A DNA stretch of 64,000 nt. Source: Streptomyces sp. AC555_RSS877 (GTDB lineage: Bacteria > Actinomycetota > Actinomycetes > Streptomycetales > Streptomycetaceae). The notes beneath the pieces are model-generated. The model was not told the origin of the DNA. It did no database searches and saw only the letters and a list, made by a program, of their open reading frames with translations. The stretch is taken from assembly GCF_019049245.1 (NCBI RefSeq), contig NZ_JAGMUK010000003.1:62001-126000 (forward strand). The letters run 5' to 3'. The position numbers were made by a program, and so were the translations under genes. The stretch's first letter is position 1. Each line of letters opens with the position of its first letter. Positions 20,232 through 28,784 of this stretch are shown here, piece after piece.

Positions 20232-21104
20232 TCAGCGGTCCCGCTCCATCAGCAGCCGCTCGATCACGACGGCCACCCCGTCCTCGTTGTTGGCGACGGT
20301 CTGCCCCGACGCCGCCGCGAGCACGTCCGGGTGCGCGTTGCCCATCGCGTACGACCGTCCGGCCCACGTCAGCATCTCGACGTCGTTGGGCATGTCCCCG
20401 AAGGCGACGACCTGCTCGTGCGAGATGCCGCGCTCGGCACAGCACAGGGCGAGTGTGCTGGCCTTGGAGACACCGGGACCGCTGATCTCCAGCAGGGCGC
20501 TGGGACTGGAGCGGGTGACGTTGGCCCGGTCGCCGATCGCGAGGCGGGCGAGCGTGAGGAAGGCGTCCGGGTCGATCTCGGGGTGAAAAGCGAGGATCTT
20601 CAGGACCGGCTCGCCGGCTCCTGGGGCATCCGGCGCCAGCAGGTCCTCGGCCGGCGCGAGCGTGTCCGGGATCTCCATGTGCAGCTTCGGATAGTCCGGC
20701 TCCTGGTAGAAGCCGTACGTCTGCTCGACCGCGTACACCGTGCCCGGGGCCACGTCACGCAGCAGCCCTACGGCGTCCAGGGCGTTGTCCCGTGCCAGCT
20801 CGCGGACCTTCACGAACCGGTGGGCGCCGGGGCCGCCGTGCAGGTCGACCACCGCGGCGCCGTTGCCGCAGATCGCCAGGCCGTGGCCGTGGACGTGGTC
20901 GCTGACGACGTCCATCCAGCGCGCGGGGCGGCCGGTGACGAAGAAGACCTCGATGCCCGCCTCCTCGGCGGCGGCGAGGGCCGCGACCGTGCGCGGGGAC
21001 ACCGACTTGTCGTCACGCAGCAGGGTGCCGTCGAGGTCGGTGGCGATCAGCCGGGTCGGGAGGGCGGCGGCCGGGGTCTCGGGCTGTCGAGTCGCTGAGG
21101 TCAC
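20232..21104 (-). CDS. HAD-superfamily (Cof-type) phosphatase
   Basis: The 290-residue protein has the Cof-type HAD motifs in order: [10 protein letters not shown] near residue 22, FVTGRP near 55, a C2B cap, and [10 protein letters not shown] near 230. The nucleophile and acid Asp residues are intact. These enzymes dephosphorylate sugar phosphates or flavin intermediates; the substrate is unknown. GTG at 21104 has GGGAGA about 8 bp upstream and was preferred to an ATG at 21122. A related protein is encoded at 30201-31016. The gene is convergent with the M23 peptidase. Confidence 0.85.
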   Translation of the reverse strand: MTSATRQPETPAAALPTRLIATDLDGTLLRDDKSVSPRTVAALAAAEEAGIEVFFVTGRPARWMDVVSDHVHGHGLAICGNGAAVVDLHGGPGAHRFVKVRELARDNALDAVGLLRDVAPGTVYAVEQTYGFYQEPDYPKLHMEIPDTLAPAEDLLAPDAPGAGEPVLKILAFHPEIDPDAFLTLARLAIGDRANVTRSSPSALLEISGPGVSKASTLALCCAERGISHEQVVAFGDMPNDVEMLTWAGRSYAMGNAHPDVLAAASGQTVANNEDGVAVVIERLLMERDR

Positions 21105-21193
21105 CCGGCCATTCTCCCGCATATGCGTGCACGCCCGTGCGGCGGTCCGCACGGATGAGGATCCGACGAGGCACAGACGGCTGGTCTTCCAGG

Positions 21194-22105
21194 TCAGCGC
21201 AGCTGTCCCGGCGCCTCCATGGCGATCTGCTCGAAGACCTTTTCGTCCGACTCGAAGTCCGAGCCGGGGATGGGCCAGTGGATCACGATCTCGGTGAAGC
21301 CCAGCTCTTGGTGCCGGCCCGCGAAGTCCACGAACGCGTCCAGGGACTTCAGCGGCCGGCCACGGTCCGGGGTGAAGCCGGTGAGCAGGATCTTGTCGAG
21401 CGAGCCGAGGTCACGGCCGATCGCGGCGCACGCGTCGGCCAGCTTCTCGGCCTGTCCGCGAATGGCTTGAACCGACTGTTCGGGAGTGCCGTTCTCGTAC
21501 AGCTTGGGGTCGCCGGTGGTCACCCACGCCTGTCCGTAGCGTGCGGCGAGCTTCAGCCCGCGCGGTCCGGTGGCGGCCACCGCGAAGGGCAGCCGGGGGC
21601 GCTGTACGCAGCCGGGGATGTTGCGGGCCTCGTGCGCCGAGTAGTAGTCGCCCTCGTACGAGACTCCGCTGGGGCCGTCCTCGCTCAGCAGCCGGTCCAG
21701 CAGCTGCACGAACTCGGCGTACCGGTCGGCACGCTCGCGCGGGGTCCACGGCTCCTGCCCGAGCGCGGTGGCGTCGAAGCCGGTGCCGCCCGCACCGATA
21801 CCCAGCGTCACTCGCCCGCCGGAGATGTCGTCGAGGGAGATCAGCTCCTTGGCGAGGGTCACCGGGTGCCGGAAGTTCGGCGAGGTCACCAGCGTGCCCA
21901 GGCGTAGATCCTCGGTGACGGCCGCGGCGGCGGTCAGCGTCGGCACGGCCCCGAACCACGGTCCGTCCCGGAAGCTCCGCCAGGACAGGTGGTCGTACGT
22001 GTACCCGGTGTGGAAGCCGAGCTGCTCGGCGCGTGTCCATGCCGAACGGCTGCCTTCGTGCCAGCGGCGGTACGGGAGGATCACGGTGCTCAGACGCAGA
22101 CTCAT
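21194..22105 (-). CDS. LLM-class F420-dependent oxidoreductase
   Basis: The 303-residue protein is a luciferase-like TIM barrel. It has [12 protein letters not shown] near the start, [46 protein letters not shown] in the middle, and a C-terminal region typical of F420-dependent enzymes. F420 is common in Streptomyces. The substrate is not evident. I start at the ATG at 22105 ([10 protein letters not shown]). There is no ribosome-binding site, so the message may be leaderless. A parS lies 26 bp upstream of this ATG. Confidence 0.85.
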   Translation of the reverse strand: MSLRLSTVILPYRRWHEGSRSAWTRAEQLGFHTGYTYDHLSWRSFRDGPWFGAVPTLTAAAAVTEDLRLGTLVTSPNFRHPVTLAKELISLDDISGGRVTLGIGAGGTGFDATALGQEPWTPRERADRYAEFVQLLDRLLSEDGPSGVSYEGDYYSAHEARNIPGCVQRPRLPFAVAATGPRGLKLAARYGQAWVTTGDPKLYENGTPEQSVQAIRGQAEKLADACAAIGRDLGSLDKILLTGFTPDRGRPLKSLDAFVDFAGRHQELGFTEIVIHWPIPGSDFESDEKVFEQIAMEAPGQLR

Positions 22106-22130
22106 GGGTGCGAGCGTATGCGGACGAACG

Positions 22131-22146
22131 TGTTTCACGTGAAACC
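22131..22146 (+). other. parS site (one mismatch)
   Basis: TGTTTCACGTGAAACC differs from consensus at the last base. It lies in the short promoter region of the LLM oxidoreductase gene, away from any coding sequence. Confidence 0.9.
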
Positions 22147-22173
22147 GTCACCGACGGTCATCGCGCGCGGCCT

Positions 22174-22235
22174 CTCAGTCATGGGCCGAGCCTCTGGGCC
22201 GAGCCTCAGCCATGCGCAGAGCCTCAGTCATGGGC
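22174..22235. repeat. Short degenerate direct repeats between LLM and kptA genes
   Basis: CTCAGTCATGGGC occurs at 22174-22186 and again exactly at 22223-22235, with a degenerate third copy at 22205-22217. GGGCCGAGCCTC is also present twice (22183 and 22197). The block lies between the LLM promoter and the kptA stop. No function is evident. Confidence 0.7.
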
Positions 22236-22255
22236 TGACGTGGATCACGGCATCG

Positions 22256-22804
22256 TCAAGGGCGCTCCGGAAGCCGCAGATACCGTGGCGGGACCGCCTT
22301 CGTCAGCCACACCCCGTTCGCGCTGACGTGGAAGACATGGCCATCGCGGTGCATGGCGCCCGCGTCCACGGACAGCACGACGGGACGGCCGCGGCGGGCG
22401 CCGACGCGGGTCGCGGTCTCCCGGTCGGGCGAGAGGTGGACGTCGTGCCGGTTCATGGGCCGCAGGCCCTCGGTACGGATCGCATCCAGGGAGCGGGCCA
22501 CGGTTCCGTGGTAGAGGTGCGCCGGCGGGGTGGCCGGCGGCAGTCCGAGGTCCACGTCGACACTGTGGCCCTGGCTGGCGCGGATCCGGCTGCCGTCGAC
22601 CGCGAAGCGCCGCTTGTCGTTGGCGGCGACCACGTGGTCGAGTTCCTCGCGAGTGAACCGGAAGCCGTGCGCGGCGGCGGCCGCGATCAGGGTGTCGATC
22701 TCCACCCAGCCGGCGTCGTCGAGGATCAGTCCGATCCGCTCCGGCTGATGGCGCAGGTGCTTCGACAGATACTTGGACACCTTCACGGTGCGTCTTTCAT
22801 CCAC
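22256..22804 (-). CDS. kptA: RNA 2'-phosphotransferase KptA/Tpt1
   Basis: This 182-residue protein matches the Tpt1/KptA family: VSKYLSKHLRHQPERIGL at the N-terminus, the NDKRRFAVDG tract, ASQGHSVDVDL, LYHGTVARSL and HLSPDRETATRVG. The key Arg-His-Arg-Arg set appears present. The enzyme moves the 2'-phosphate of an RNA splice junction to NAD, but bacteria lack that splicing, so its role in bacteria is unclear. The GTG at 22804 gives the standard N-terminus. It overlaps the MerR remnant by 22 bp. Confidence 0.9.
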   Translation of the reverse strand: MDERRTVKVSKYLSKHLRHQPERIGLILDDAGWVEIDTLIAAAAAHGFRFTREELDHVVAANDKRRFAVDGSRIRASQGHSVDVDLGLPPATPPAHLYHGTVARSLDAIRTEGLRPMNRHDVHLSPDRETATRVGARRGRPVVLSVDAGAMHRDGHVFHVSANGVWLTKAVPPRYLRLPERP

Positions 22805-23616
22805 CTCGCCAGGGTGCCGCGAGAGACGTGAATCACGCGAATGATTTTGCTCCGGATGTTTGATCCACAACCAAGTCCGGTTATCCACAGGGGAGTTGGC
22901 GATTCTGTGGACAACCACCTTGCACCTCCGGGTGTTTCACCAAGATCCTCTGCTGCGCCATGACTTGCGGCGAGTCGGTCCAAGGACCGGGCGCGCAGCT
23001 CCCGTTCGGCGGACGGCGCGATGAACTCGGCTGCGTTCTCCGCTCCGACCAGCCTCTCCACAGCCCGCATTGTCTCCACGGGGATCACCACGTCACGCGT
23101 CCGCGCGGGTGACGTCGGGACGTCACCCGTACCCAGGTGCTCCAGAAGATGCTGGACCGCCAACGAAGGCGTTGAGGACCCGAGTTCGGCGTCCACAGTC
23201 TGCTGGGCGAGCGGTCGCAGCCGTCTACGAGACAGGCCGCTTCTGCAGCGTCCGCGTCCGTCGGACGGTGCGGGCCCTCCAGGTACCGGGCGAAGACATG
23301 CTCGGTCGTGAACTCCAGGAAACGGGCGGCGATGTGCTCGACCCGGCACTTCAACTCCCGCAGGAGGCCAGAGATCGCGGACAGCGGCACCCCCACCGCA
23401 TGCAACTCGGCGGCCACCGGGAGCTCTTGGACGTTGGCGCAGTCGCGGCGCTCGGGGCGGGGGGAGCAGCCCGCTGTCCTGGTAGGCACGGATGGTGCGG
23501 ACCGTGGCGCCGCTGAGGTGCGCCAGGTCCTCGATCCGGTAGGCGGGGGCGGAAGTCTCGGCCTGGTGCGCGGACTTCTCGGCTCGGCGGCTGGAACCCC
23601 TGGAGCCGTCCGTCAC
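22783..23616 (-). pseudogene. MerR-family regulator remnant (internal deletion, two frameshifts)
   Basis: The GTG at 23616 follows GAGGA and starts a MerR helix-turn-helix, YRIEDLAHLSGATVRTIRAYQDSGLLP. At about 23460, in a C-rich run, one extra base moves the reading into another frame, where ERRDCANV follows. That jumps straight to QELPVAAELHAVGVPLSAISGLLREL. From my knowledge of the family, about 100 codons that normally separate these blocks are missing. FLEFTTEHVFARYLEG and TDADAAEAACLVD continue in the second frame. At about 23215 a missing base returns to the first frame, which reads RPLAQQTVDAELGSSTPSLAVQHLLEHLG to the end. The two shifts compensate. It is the last unit of a decayed operon. 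Confidence 0.82.
22861..22914. other. DnaA-box trio
   Basis: TGATCCACA at 22861-22869 (one mismatch), TTATCCACA at 22881-22889 (perfect) and TGTGGACAA at 22906-22914 (perfect TTGTCCACA on the minus strand) lie within 54 bp. They fall in the 3' end of the MerR remnant, upstream of kptA. Confidence 0.75.
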
Positions 23617-23880
23617 GAGGCGGTCCTCGTGGCCGGTGAACTCCTCGGGTACTCCACCGCACGGCTCAACGGCCCCTCCCGCGACGGGCGGTACGACCGC
23701 CAAAAGCAGCGAAGTATCGCCGCGCCCAGCTCCCGCCACGCAGGCGGCCCGCGAGCCGCGGGGCGTGGCGTATCAGGTGGGCTGTGCCCCCAGGGGGCGC
23801 GGTCGGCTCGCCGGGGGCCGGTGCAGTGGCGTGCGCGACCAGTCGAACGCGACCGTGCGGGGGCCGGTCCGTGCGCTCAC
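23613..23880 (-). pseudogene. Remnant of a metal-dependent hydrolase gene (PF10118-like)
   Basis: A GTG at 23880 overlaps the stop of the EphD-like gene by 4 bp and begins VSARTGPRTVAFDWSRTPLH, the usual N-terminus of this family. The open frame ends after 35 codons. With one base added the DNA reads PGEPT, then a jump to GTAHLIRHAPRLAGRLR, and then, after another frame change, WRELGAAILRCFWRSYRPSR, which is the family C-terminus, ending at a TGA that overlaps the MerR GTG. About 180-200 residues of the normal protein of about 270 are missing. This is a gene eroded by deletion, with its operon junctions kept. The family match is from memory. Confidence 0.8.
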
Positions 23881-25637
23881 AGGCGTGGCTCCAGTCGTGC
23901 GATCGCCCGCAGCGCCCTGGGCATGAATCGGGACAGGAGGTGGGCGCCGCGCGCCTCGGGCGTCACCGGGACCACCGCCGCGTTCCGCACCACCGCCCGC
24001 AGGATCGCGTCGGCGACCTTCTCCGGTGGGTAGTTCCGCAGGGCGTACAGGCGGGCGGTCCGCTTCTGGCGCCGTTTCTCCTCGGCGGCGTCGACGCCGG
24101 CGAAGTGCGCGGTCGAGGCGATGTTCGTGTTGACGAATCCGGGGCAGACCGCGGTCACGCCGATGCCCCGGCCGGCCAGCTCCGCGCGCAGGCACTGGCT
24201 CAGCATCAGCACGGCCGCCTTGGAGGTGCCGTAGGCGGGCAGGGCCTTGGAGGGCTGGTACGCCGCCGCCGACGCGGTGTTCACGATGTGGCCGCCCTGT
24301 CCGCGGTCGGCCATCTGCTTGCCGAAGACGCGGCAGCCGTGGATCACACCCCACAGGTTGACGTCGAGGACCTGCTTCCAGTCCGCCGGAGTGGTGTCGA
24401 AGAAGGAGCCGGACAGGCCGATGCCGGCGTTGTTCACCAGGACGTCCACCACGCCGTACTCGGCGGCGACCTTCTCGGCGAGCTTCTCCATGGCCTGCTC
24501 GTCGGAGACGTCGACCGTCTCCGCCCAGGCCTCGGGCGCACCGACCAGCCGGGACAGTTCGGCCGTGCGCACGGCGGCCTCGGCGTCCCGGTCGACGGCC
24601 ACCACCCGCGCCCCGGCCTCGGCGAACGCGAACGCCGTGGCCCGCCCGATGCCACTGCCGGCACCGGTGACCAGCACGAGCCGGCCGCCGAAGCGGTCGG
24701 CATACTTCCCCGTGGCCTTCACCGCATCCGGCTTTCCGCCCTCCACCGACGTCACGAACTCCGAGATCCAGACCGCCAGTTGGTCGGGCCGGGAGCGGGG
24801 GACCCAGTGCCGGGCGGAGATCGTGCGCCGGGTCAGCCGCGGAGCCCACAGCTCCAGCTCGTCGTAGAGCTTCTCCGAGAGGAAGGCGTCACCCAGGGGC
24901 GTGATGAGCTGCACGGGCGCGTGCGCGTACGCGTCCGTACGAGGACGGCGCAGCCGGGACCGTACGTTGTCCCGGTACAGCCAGGTGCCGTGTGCCGCGT
25001 CCGTCGGCAGTGACGAGGTCGGGTAGCCGCCGCCCGGGACCTTCTCGAGGCGCTCCAGGATCCTCGGCCAGTGTCTGCCGAGGGGGCCGCGCCAGGCCAG
25101 CTCGGACAGCACGGGCGTCTGCAGCAGGTAGACGTACCAGGACTTGGCGCCCTGGCCGAGCAGTTGGCCGATACGGCGTGGGGTGGGGCGTTTGACGCGC
25201 TTGTGGATCCAGTGGCCGAGGTGGTCGAGGGACGGTCCGGACATGGACGTGAAGGAGGCGATCCGGCCCTCGGTGCGCTGGACCGTGGTGAACTCCCAGG
25301 CCTGCACCGAGCCCCAGTCGTGCCCCACCAGGTGCACGGACTTCTCCGGGCTGACCGCGTCGGCGACGGCCAGGAAGTCGTCCGTCAGCTTCTCCAGCGT
25401 GAACCCGCCGCGCAACGGCTGTGGTGCGGTGGAGCGGCCATGGCCGCGTACGTCGTACAACACCACGTGGAAGCGCTCGGCCAGCCGGGACGCGACCGCC
25501 GACCACACCTCCTTGCTGTCCGGATAGCCGTGCACCAGGACGACCGTCGGCCCGGAGGGGTCCCCGAGTTCGGCGACGCACAGCTCGACCCCGCCGGTCC
25601 GCACCCAGCGCTCCCGCGCACCCGTCGGCAACGTCAC
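23877..25637 (-). CDS. Alpha/beta hydrolase-SDR fusion (EphD-like)
   Basis: The 586-residue protein has two domains. Residues 1-290 are an alpha/beta hydrolase of epoxide-hydrolase type, with HGYPDSKEVW (oxyanion region) and GHDWGSVQAW (Asp nucleophile). Residues about 310-586 are a short-chain dehydrogenase with TGAGSGIG, NNAGIG, and the catalytic Ser-Tyr-X3-Lys in TASAAAYQPSKALPAYGTSK. This arrangement is that of mycobacterial EphD. It may act on lipid-like ketones or epoxides. The GTG at 25637 follows GGAGGA. It overlaps an upstream stop and the downstream remnant by 4 bp each, so it is the surviving member of an operon. Confidence 0.88.
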   Translation of the reverse strand: MTLPTGARERWVRTGGVELCVAELGDPSGPTVVLVHGYPDSKEVWSAVASRLAERFHVVLYDVRGHGRSTAPQPLRGGFTLEKLTDDFLAVADAVSPEKSVHLVGHDWGSVQAWEFTTVQRTEGRIASFTSMSGPSLDHLGHWIHKRVKRPTPRRIGQLLGQGAKSWYVYLLQTPVLSELAWRGPLGRHWPRILERLEKVPGGGYPTSSLPTDAAHGTWLYRDNVRSRLRRPRTDAYAHAPVQLITPLGDAFLSEKLYDELELWAPRLTRRTISARHWVPRSRPDQLAVWISEFVTSVEGGKPDAVKATGKYADRFGGRLVLVTGAGSGIGRATAFAFAEAGARVVAVDRDAEAAVRTAELSRLVGAPEAWAETVDVSDEQAMEKLAEKVAAEYGVVDVLVNNAGIGLSGSFFDTTPADWKQVLDVNLWGVIHGCRVFGKQMADRGQGGHIVNTASAAAYQPSKALPAYGTSKAAVLMLSQCLRAELAGRGIGVTAVCPGFVNTNIASTAHFAGVDAAEEKRRQKRTARLYALRNYPPEKVADAILRAVVRNAAVVPVTPEARGAHLLSRFMPRALRAIARLEPRL

Positions 25638-25754
25638 TTGTCCTCCGCCCAGCGCCGCACGTGCGGCAGATCGTCGTCCAGCCAGAAGGCGCACTGCCCG
25701 GGGTCCCGGGAGTTGCCGGTTGGCACAGTCCTGGCGGACCATGAGCCGGTCCAC
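25634..25754 (-). pseudogene. 3'-terminal fragment of an unrecognised upstream operon gene
   Basis: A frame ending at TGA 25634 reads TGNSRDPGQCAFWLDDDLPHVRRWAEDK and overlaps the GTG of the EphD-like gene by 4 bp, like the other junctions of this operon. The same DNA in another frame reads VDEDVDRLMVRQDCANRQLPG. The two look like one protein end split by a frameshift. I do not recognise the family. No start codon with a credible 5' part exists upstream, as the region turns into the promoter of the divergent ABC operon. Confidence 0.45.
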
Positions 25755-25842
25755 GTCCTCGTCGACCGCGGTACGTGCTCGTCACGTGACACTGGCGAAT
25801 GTGGCAGTCGTTAGAGATTGCGTCAATAGGAGGGCGCCGGGC

Positions 25843-25869
25843 TGTGGACGACTCCGCGGATGTGGACAG
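25843..25869. other. Pair of DnaA-box-like sites
   Basis: TGTGGACGA at 25843-25851 and TGTGGACAG at 25861-25869 are each one base from TGTGGACAA. They are on the same strand, 18 bp apart start to start. They lie about 120 bp before the first ABC-transporter gene. Confidence 0.5.
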
Positions 25870-25988
25870 CCGGCGATACGTTGTTCGACCTGAGGGGGAC
25901 CCTTAGGGACCCGTACGCCTGGAGTCTGATACCAAGACGACCCTGCGGAGTGACGACCGGCGTGGTCCAGGTCACTACCGTCATAGCC

Positions 25989-26960
25989 GTGACTGTGATC
26001 GCGACCGAAAGCCTGAGCAAGCGGTTCCCCCGGGTGACCGCGCTTGACCGGCTCTCCGTGGACGTCGGGCCCGGTGTGACCGGACTCGTCGGAGCCAATG
26101 GAGCCGGCAAGTCCACACTGATCAAGATCCTTCTGGGTCTTTCCCCCGCCACCGAGGGCCGCGCCGAAGTGCTCGGACTCGATGTCGCCACCAAGGGAGC
26201 CGCCATCCGCGAGCGGGTCGGCTACATGCCGGAGCACGACTGCCTGCCGCCCGACGTCTCGGCCACCGAGTTCGTCGTGCACATGGCGCGCATGTCCGGC
26301 CTGCCGCCCACCGCCGCCCGCGAACGCACCGCGGACACGCTGCGGCACGTCGGGCTGTACGAGGAGCGCTACCGCCCCATCGGCGGCTACTCCACCGGCA
26401 TGAAGCAGCGCGTGAAACTCGCGCAAGCCCTCGTCCACGACCCGCAACTGGTCCTCCTGGACGAGCCGACCAACGGCCTCGACCCGGTCGGCCGCGACGA
26501 GATGCTCGGCCTGATCCGCCGCATCTACACCGACTTCGGCATCTCCGTCCTGGTCACCTCCCACCTCCTCGGCGAGCTGGAGCGCACCTGCGACCACGTG
26601 GTCGTCGTCGACGGCGGCAAACTCCTGCGATCCAGCTCCACCACCGACTTCACCCAGATCACGACCACCCTCGCGATCGAGGTCACCGACACCGACGAGC
26701 ACCCGGACGGCACCCGCGCGGTGCGCGACGCTCTCCACGCGCGCGGGATGGACATCCTCGACAGCGGCGCGGGCCTGCCGGGCGCCGGCCACGTGCTGCT
26801 GCTCACCGCGCAGGGCGAGGAGACGTACGACCTGGTGCGGGACGTGGTCGCCGACCTCGGCCTCGGCCTGGTGCGCATGGAACAGCGCCGGCATCACATC
26901 TCCGAGGTCTTCACCCACGAGGACGAGCAGCGGAAGGAGGCCGTCGGTCATGGCGGTTGA
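25989..26960 (+). CDS. ABC transporter ATP-binding protein
   Basis: This 323-residue ATPase has GANGAGKST (Walker A, near residue 40), STGMKQRVKLAQAL (signature) and LVLLDEPTNGLDP (Walker B). After residue 220 a C-terminal extension of the type found with ABC-2 exporters follows. The GTG at 25989 gives MTVIATESLSKRF; there is no clear ribosome-binding site. The stop overlaps the ATG of the next permease gene by 11 bp. Four genes, ATPase-permease-ATPase-permease, form one operon. The cargo is unknown. Confidence 0.9.
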   Translation: MTVIATESLSKRFPRVTALDRLSVDVGPGVTGLVGANGAGKSTLIKILLGLSPATEGRAEVLGLDVATKGAAIRERVGYMPEHDCLPPDVSATEFVVHMARMSGLPPTAARERTADTLRHVGLYEERYRPIGGYSTGMKQRVKLAQALVHDPQLVLLDEPTNGLDPVGRDEMLGLIRRIYTDFGISVLVTSHLLGELERTCDHVVVVDGGKLLRSSSTTDFTQITTTLAIEVTDTDEHPDGTRAVRDALHARGMDILDSGAGLPGAGHVLLLTAQGEETYDLVRDVVADLGLGLVRMEQRRHHISEVFTHEDEQRKEAVGHGG

Positions 26961-27867
26961 ACAGCCCATGCGGACACCGGCGGCACCGTCCGGTGACCAG
27001 ACCCGCATCCACAACATCGGCTACCGCAGCTACGACGGCCCGCGCCTGGGCCGCTCCTACGCCACCCGTTCCCTGTACTCGCAGTCCCTGCGCGGCTCCT
27101 ACGGCCTCGGCCGCTCGGTCAAGTCCAAGGTGCTGCCGATGCTGCTGTTCGTGGTGATGTGCGTGCCCGCGGCCATCATGGTCGCCGTCGCGGTCGCCAC
27201 CAAGGCGAAGGACCTGCCGCTCGACTACACGCGCTACGCGATCGTCATGCAGGCCGTCATCAGCCTGTACGTCGCCTCGCAGGCACCCCAGTCCGTCTCG
27301 CGCGACCTGCGCTTCAAGACCGTACCGCTGTACTTCTCGCGGCCCATCGAGACCGCCGACTACGTCCGCGCGAAGTTCGCGGCCCTGGCATCGGCGCTGT
27401 TCATCCTCACCGCCGCCCCGCTGCTGGTGCTCTACGTGGGCGCTCTGCTGGCCAAGCTCGACTTCACCGACCAGACCAAGGGATTCGCACAGGGGCTGGT
27501 CTCCGTGGCACTGCTCTCGCTGCTCTTCGCCGGCCTAGGCCTCGTCATCGCGTCGGTCACCCCGCGCCGCGGCTTCGGCATCGCCGCCGTGATCGCCGTC
27601 CTGACCATCTCCTACGGCGCCGTCTCCACGCTGCAGGCCATCGCCGAAGCGCAGAGCAGCACCGGGTCCATCGCCTGGATCGGTCTGTTCTCGCCCATCA
27701 CGCTCATCGACGGAGTGCAGTCCGCGTTCCTGGGCGCGAGCTCGGCGTTCCCCGGAGGGGTCGGCCCGACGAACGGGGAGGGCGTGGTCTACGTCCTCGT
27801 CACCCTCGGCCTGATCGCCGCCTGCTACGGCCTCATGATGCGCCGCTACCGAAAGGTCGGACTGTGA
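26950..27867 (+). CDS. ABC-2 type permease subunit
   Basis: The 305-residue membrane protein begins with a polar, Arg-rich cytoplasmic stretch (GYRSYDGPRLGRSYATRSLYSQSLRGSYG). About six hydrophobic segments follow (near residues 62-82, 100-117, 145-165, 180-197, 207-230 and 280-298). RFKTVPLYFSRPIETADYVRAKF between segments 2 and 3 is typical of ABC-2 permeases. It partners the ATPase just upstream. Confidence 0.87.
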   Translation: MAVEQPMRTPAAPSGDQTRIHNIGYRSYDGPRLGRSYATRSLYSQSLRGSYGLGRSVKSKVLPMLLFVVMCVPAAIMVAVAVATKAKDLPLDYTRYAIVMQAVISLYVASQAPQSVSRDLRFKTVPLYFSRPIETADYVRAKFAALASALFILTAAPLLVLYVGALLAKLDFTDQTKGFAQGLVSVALLSLLFAGLGLVIASVTPRRGFGIAAVIAVLTISYGAVSTLQAIAEAQSSTGSIAWIGLFSPITLIDGVQSAFLGASSAFPGGVGPTNGEGVVYVLVTLGLIAACYGLMMRRYRKVGL

Positions 27868-28775
27868 CCACGCTCAACATCGACCACGTCTCGCGCTGGT
27901 TCGGCAACGTGGTCGCCGTCAACGACATCACCATGACCATCGGCCCCGGCGTCACCGGCCTGCTCGGCCCCAACGGCGCAGGAAAGTCCACCCTCATCAA
28001 CATGATGGGCGGCTTCCTGGCCCCCTCCACCGGCACCGTCACCCTCGACGGCCAGCAGGTGTGGCGCAACGAGAACATCTACAAGCACATCGGTATCGTC
28101 CCGGAGCGCGAGGCGATGTACGACTTCCTCACCGGGCGCGAATTCGTCGTCGCCAACGCCGAGTTGCACGGCCTGGGCGCCAAGGCTGCTCACAAGGCGC
28201 TGGCCACGGTCGAGATGGAGTACGCGCAGGACCGCAAGATCTCGACGTACTCCAAGGGCATGCGCCAGCGCGTGAAGATGGCCAGCGCGCTCGTCCACGA
28301 CCCCTCGCTGCTGCTGCTGGACGAGCCCTTCAACGGCATGGACCCGCGCCAGCGCATGCAGCTCATGGACCTGCTCAGGCGTATGGGTGACGAGGGCCGC
28401 ACGGTGCTCTTCTCGTCCCACATCCTCGAAGAGGTCGAACAACTCGCCCGGCACATCGAGGTGGTGGTGGCAGGCAGGCACGCGGCCAGCGGCGACTTCC
28501 GCAAGATCCGCCGCCTGATGACCGACCGTCCGCACCGCTACCTGGTGCGCTCCAGCGACGACCGCGCCCTCGCGGCCGCGCTGATCGCCGACCCGTCCAC
28601 GTCCGGCATCGAAGTCGACCTCGCGGAGGGCGCGTTGCGCATCCAGGCCGTCGACTTCGGCCGCTTCACGGCCCTGCTGCCGAGGGTGGCCAGGGACCAC
28701 GGCATCCGCCTGCTCACGGTCTCGCCGTCCGACGAGTCCCTCGAGTCCGTCTTCTCGTATCTCGTCGCGGCGTAG
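27864..28775 (+). CDS. ABC transporter ATP-binding protein
   Basis: The 303-residue ATPase has GPNGAGKSTLI, YSKGMRQRVKMASALVHDP and LLLLDEPFNGMDP. The GTG at 27864 overlaps the permease stop by 4 bp, so translation is probably coupled. After residue 215 is a C-terminal domain as in ABC-2 exporters, with no sign of loss. It is the second ATPase of the operon. Confidence 0.9.
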   Translation: MTTLNIDHVSRWFGNVVAVNDITMTIGPGVTGLLGPNGAGKSTLINMMGGFLAPSTGTVTLDGQQVWRNENIYKHIGIVPEREAMYDFLTGREFVVANAELHGLGAKAAHKALATVEMEYAQDRKISTYSKGMRQRVKMASALVHDPSLLLLDEPFNGMDPRQRMQLMDLLRRMGDEGRTVLFSSHILEEVEQLARHIEVVVAGRHAASGDFRKIRRLMTDRPHRYLVRSSDDRALAAALIADPSTSGIEVDLAEGALRIQAVDFGRFTALLPRVARDHGIRLLTVSPSDESLESVFSYLVAA

Positions 28776-28784
28776 GAGGCCAAG

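Noticed and set aside
22931..22946. GTGTTTCACCAAGATC as a further parS site
   Set aside because: Only one half-site is present and the second half has no match, so it does not pass as a ParB site.
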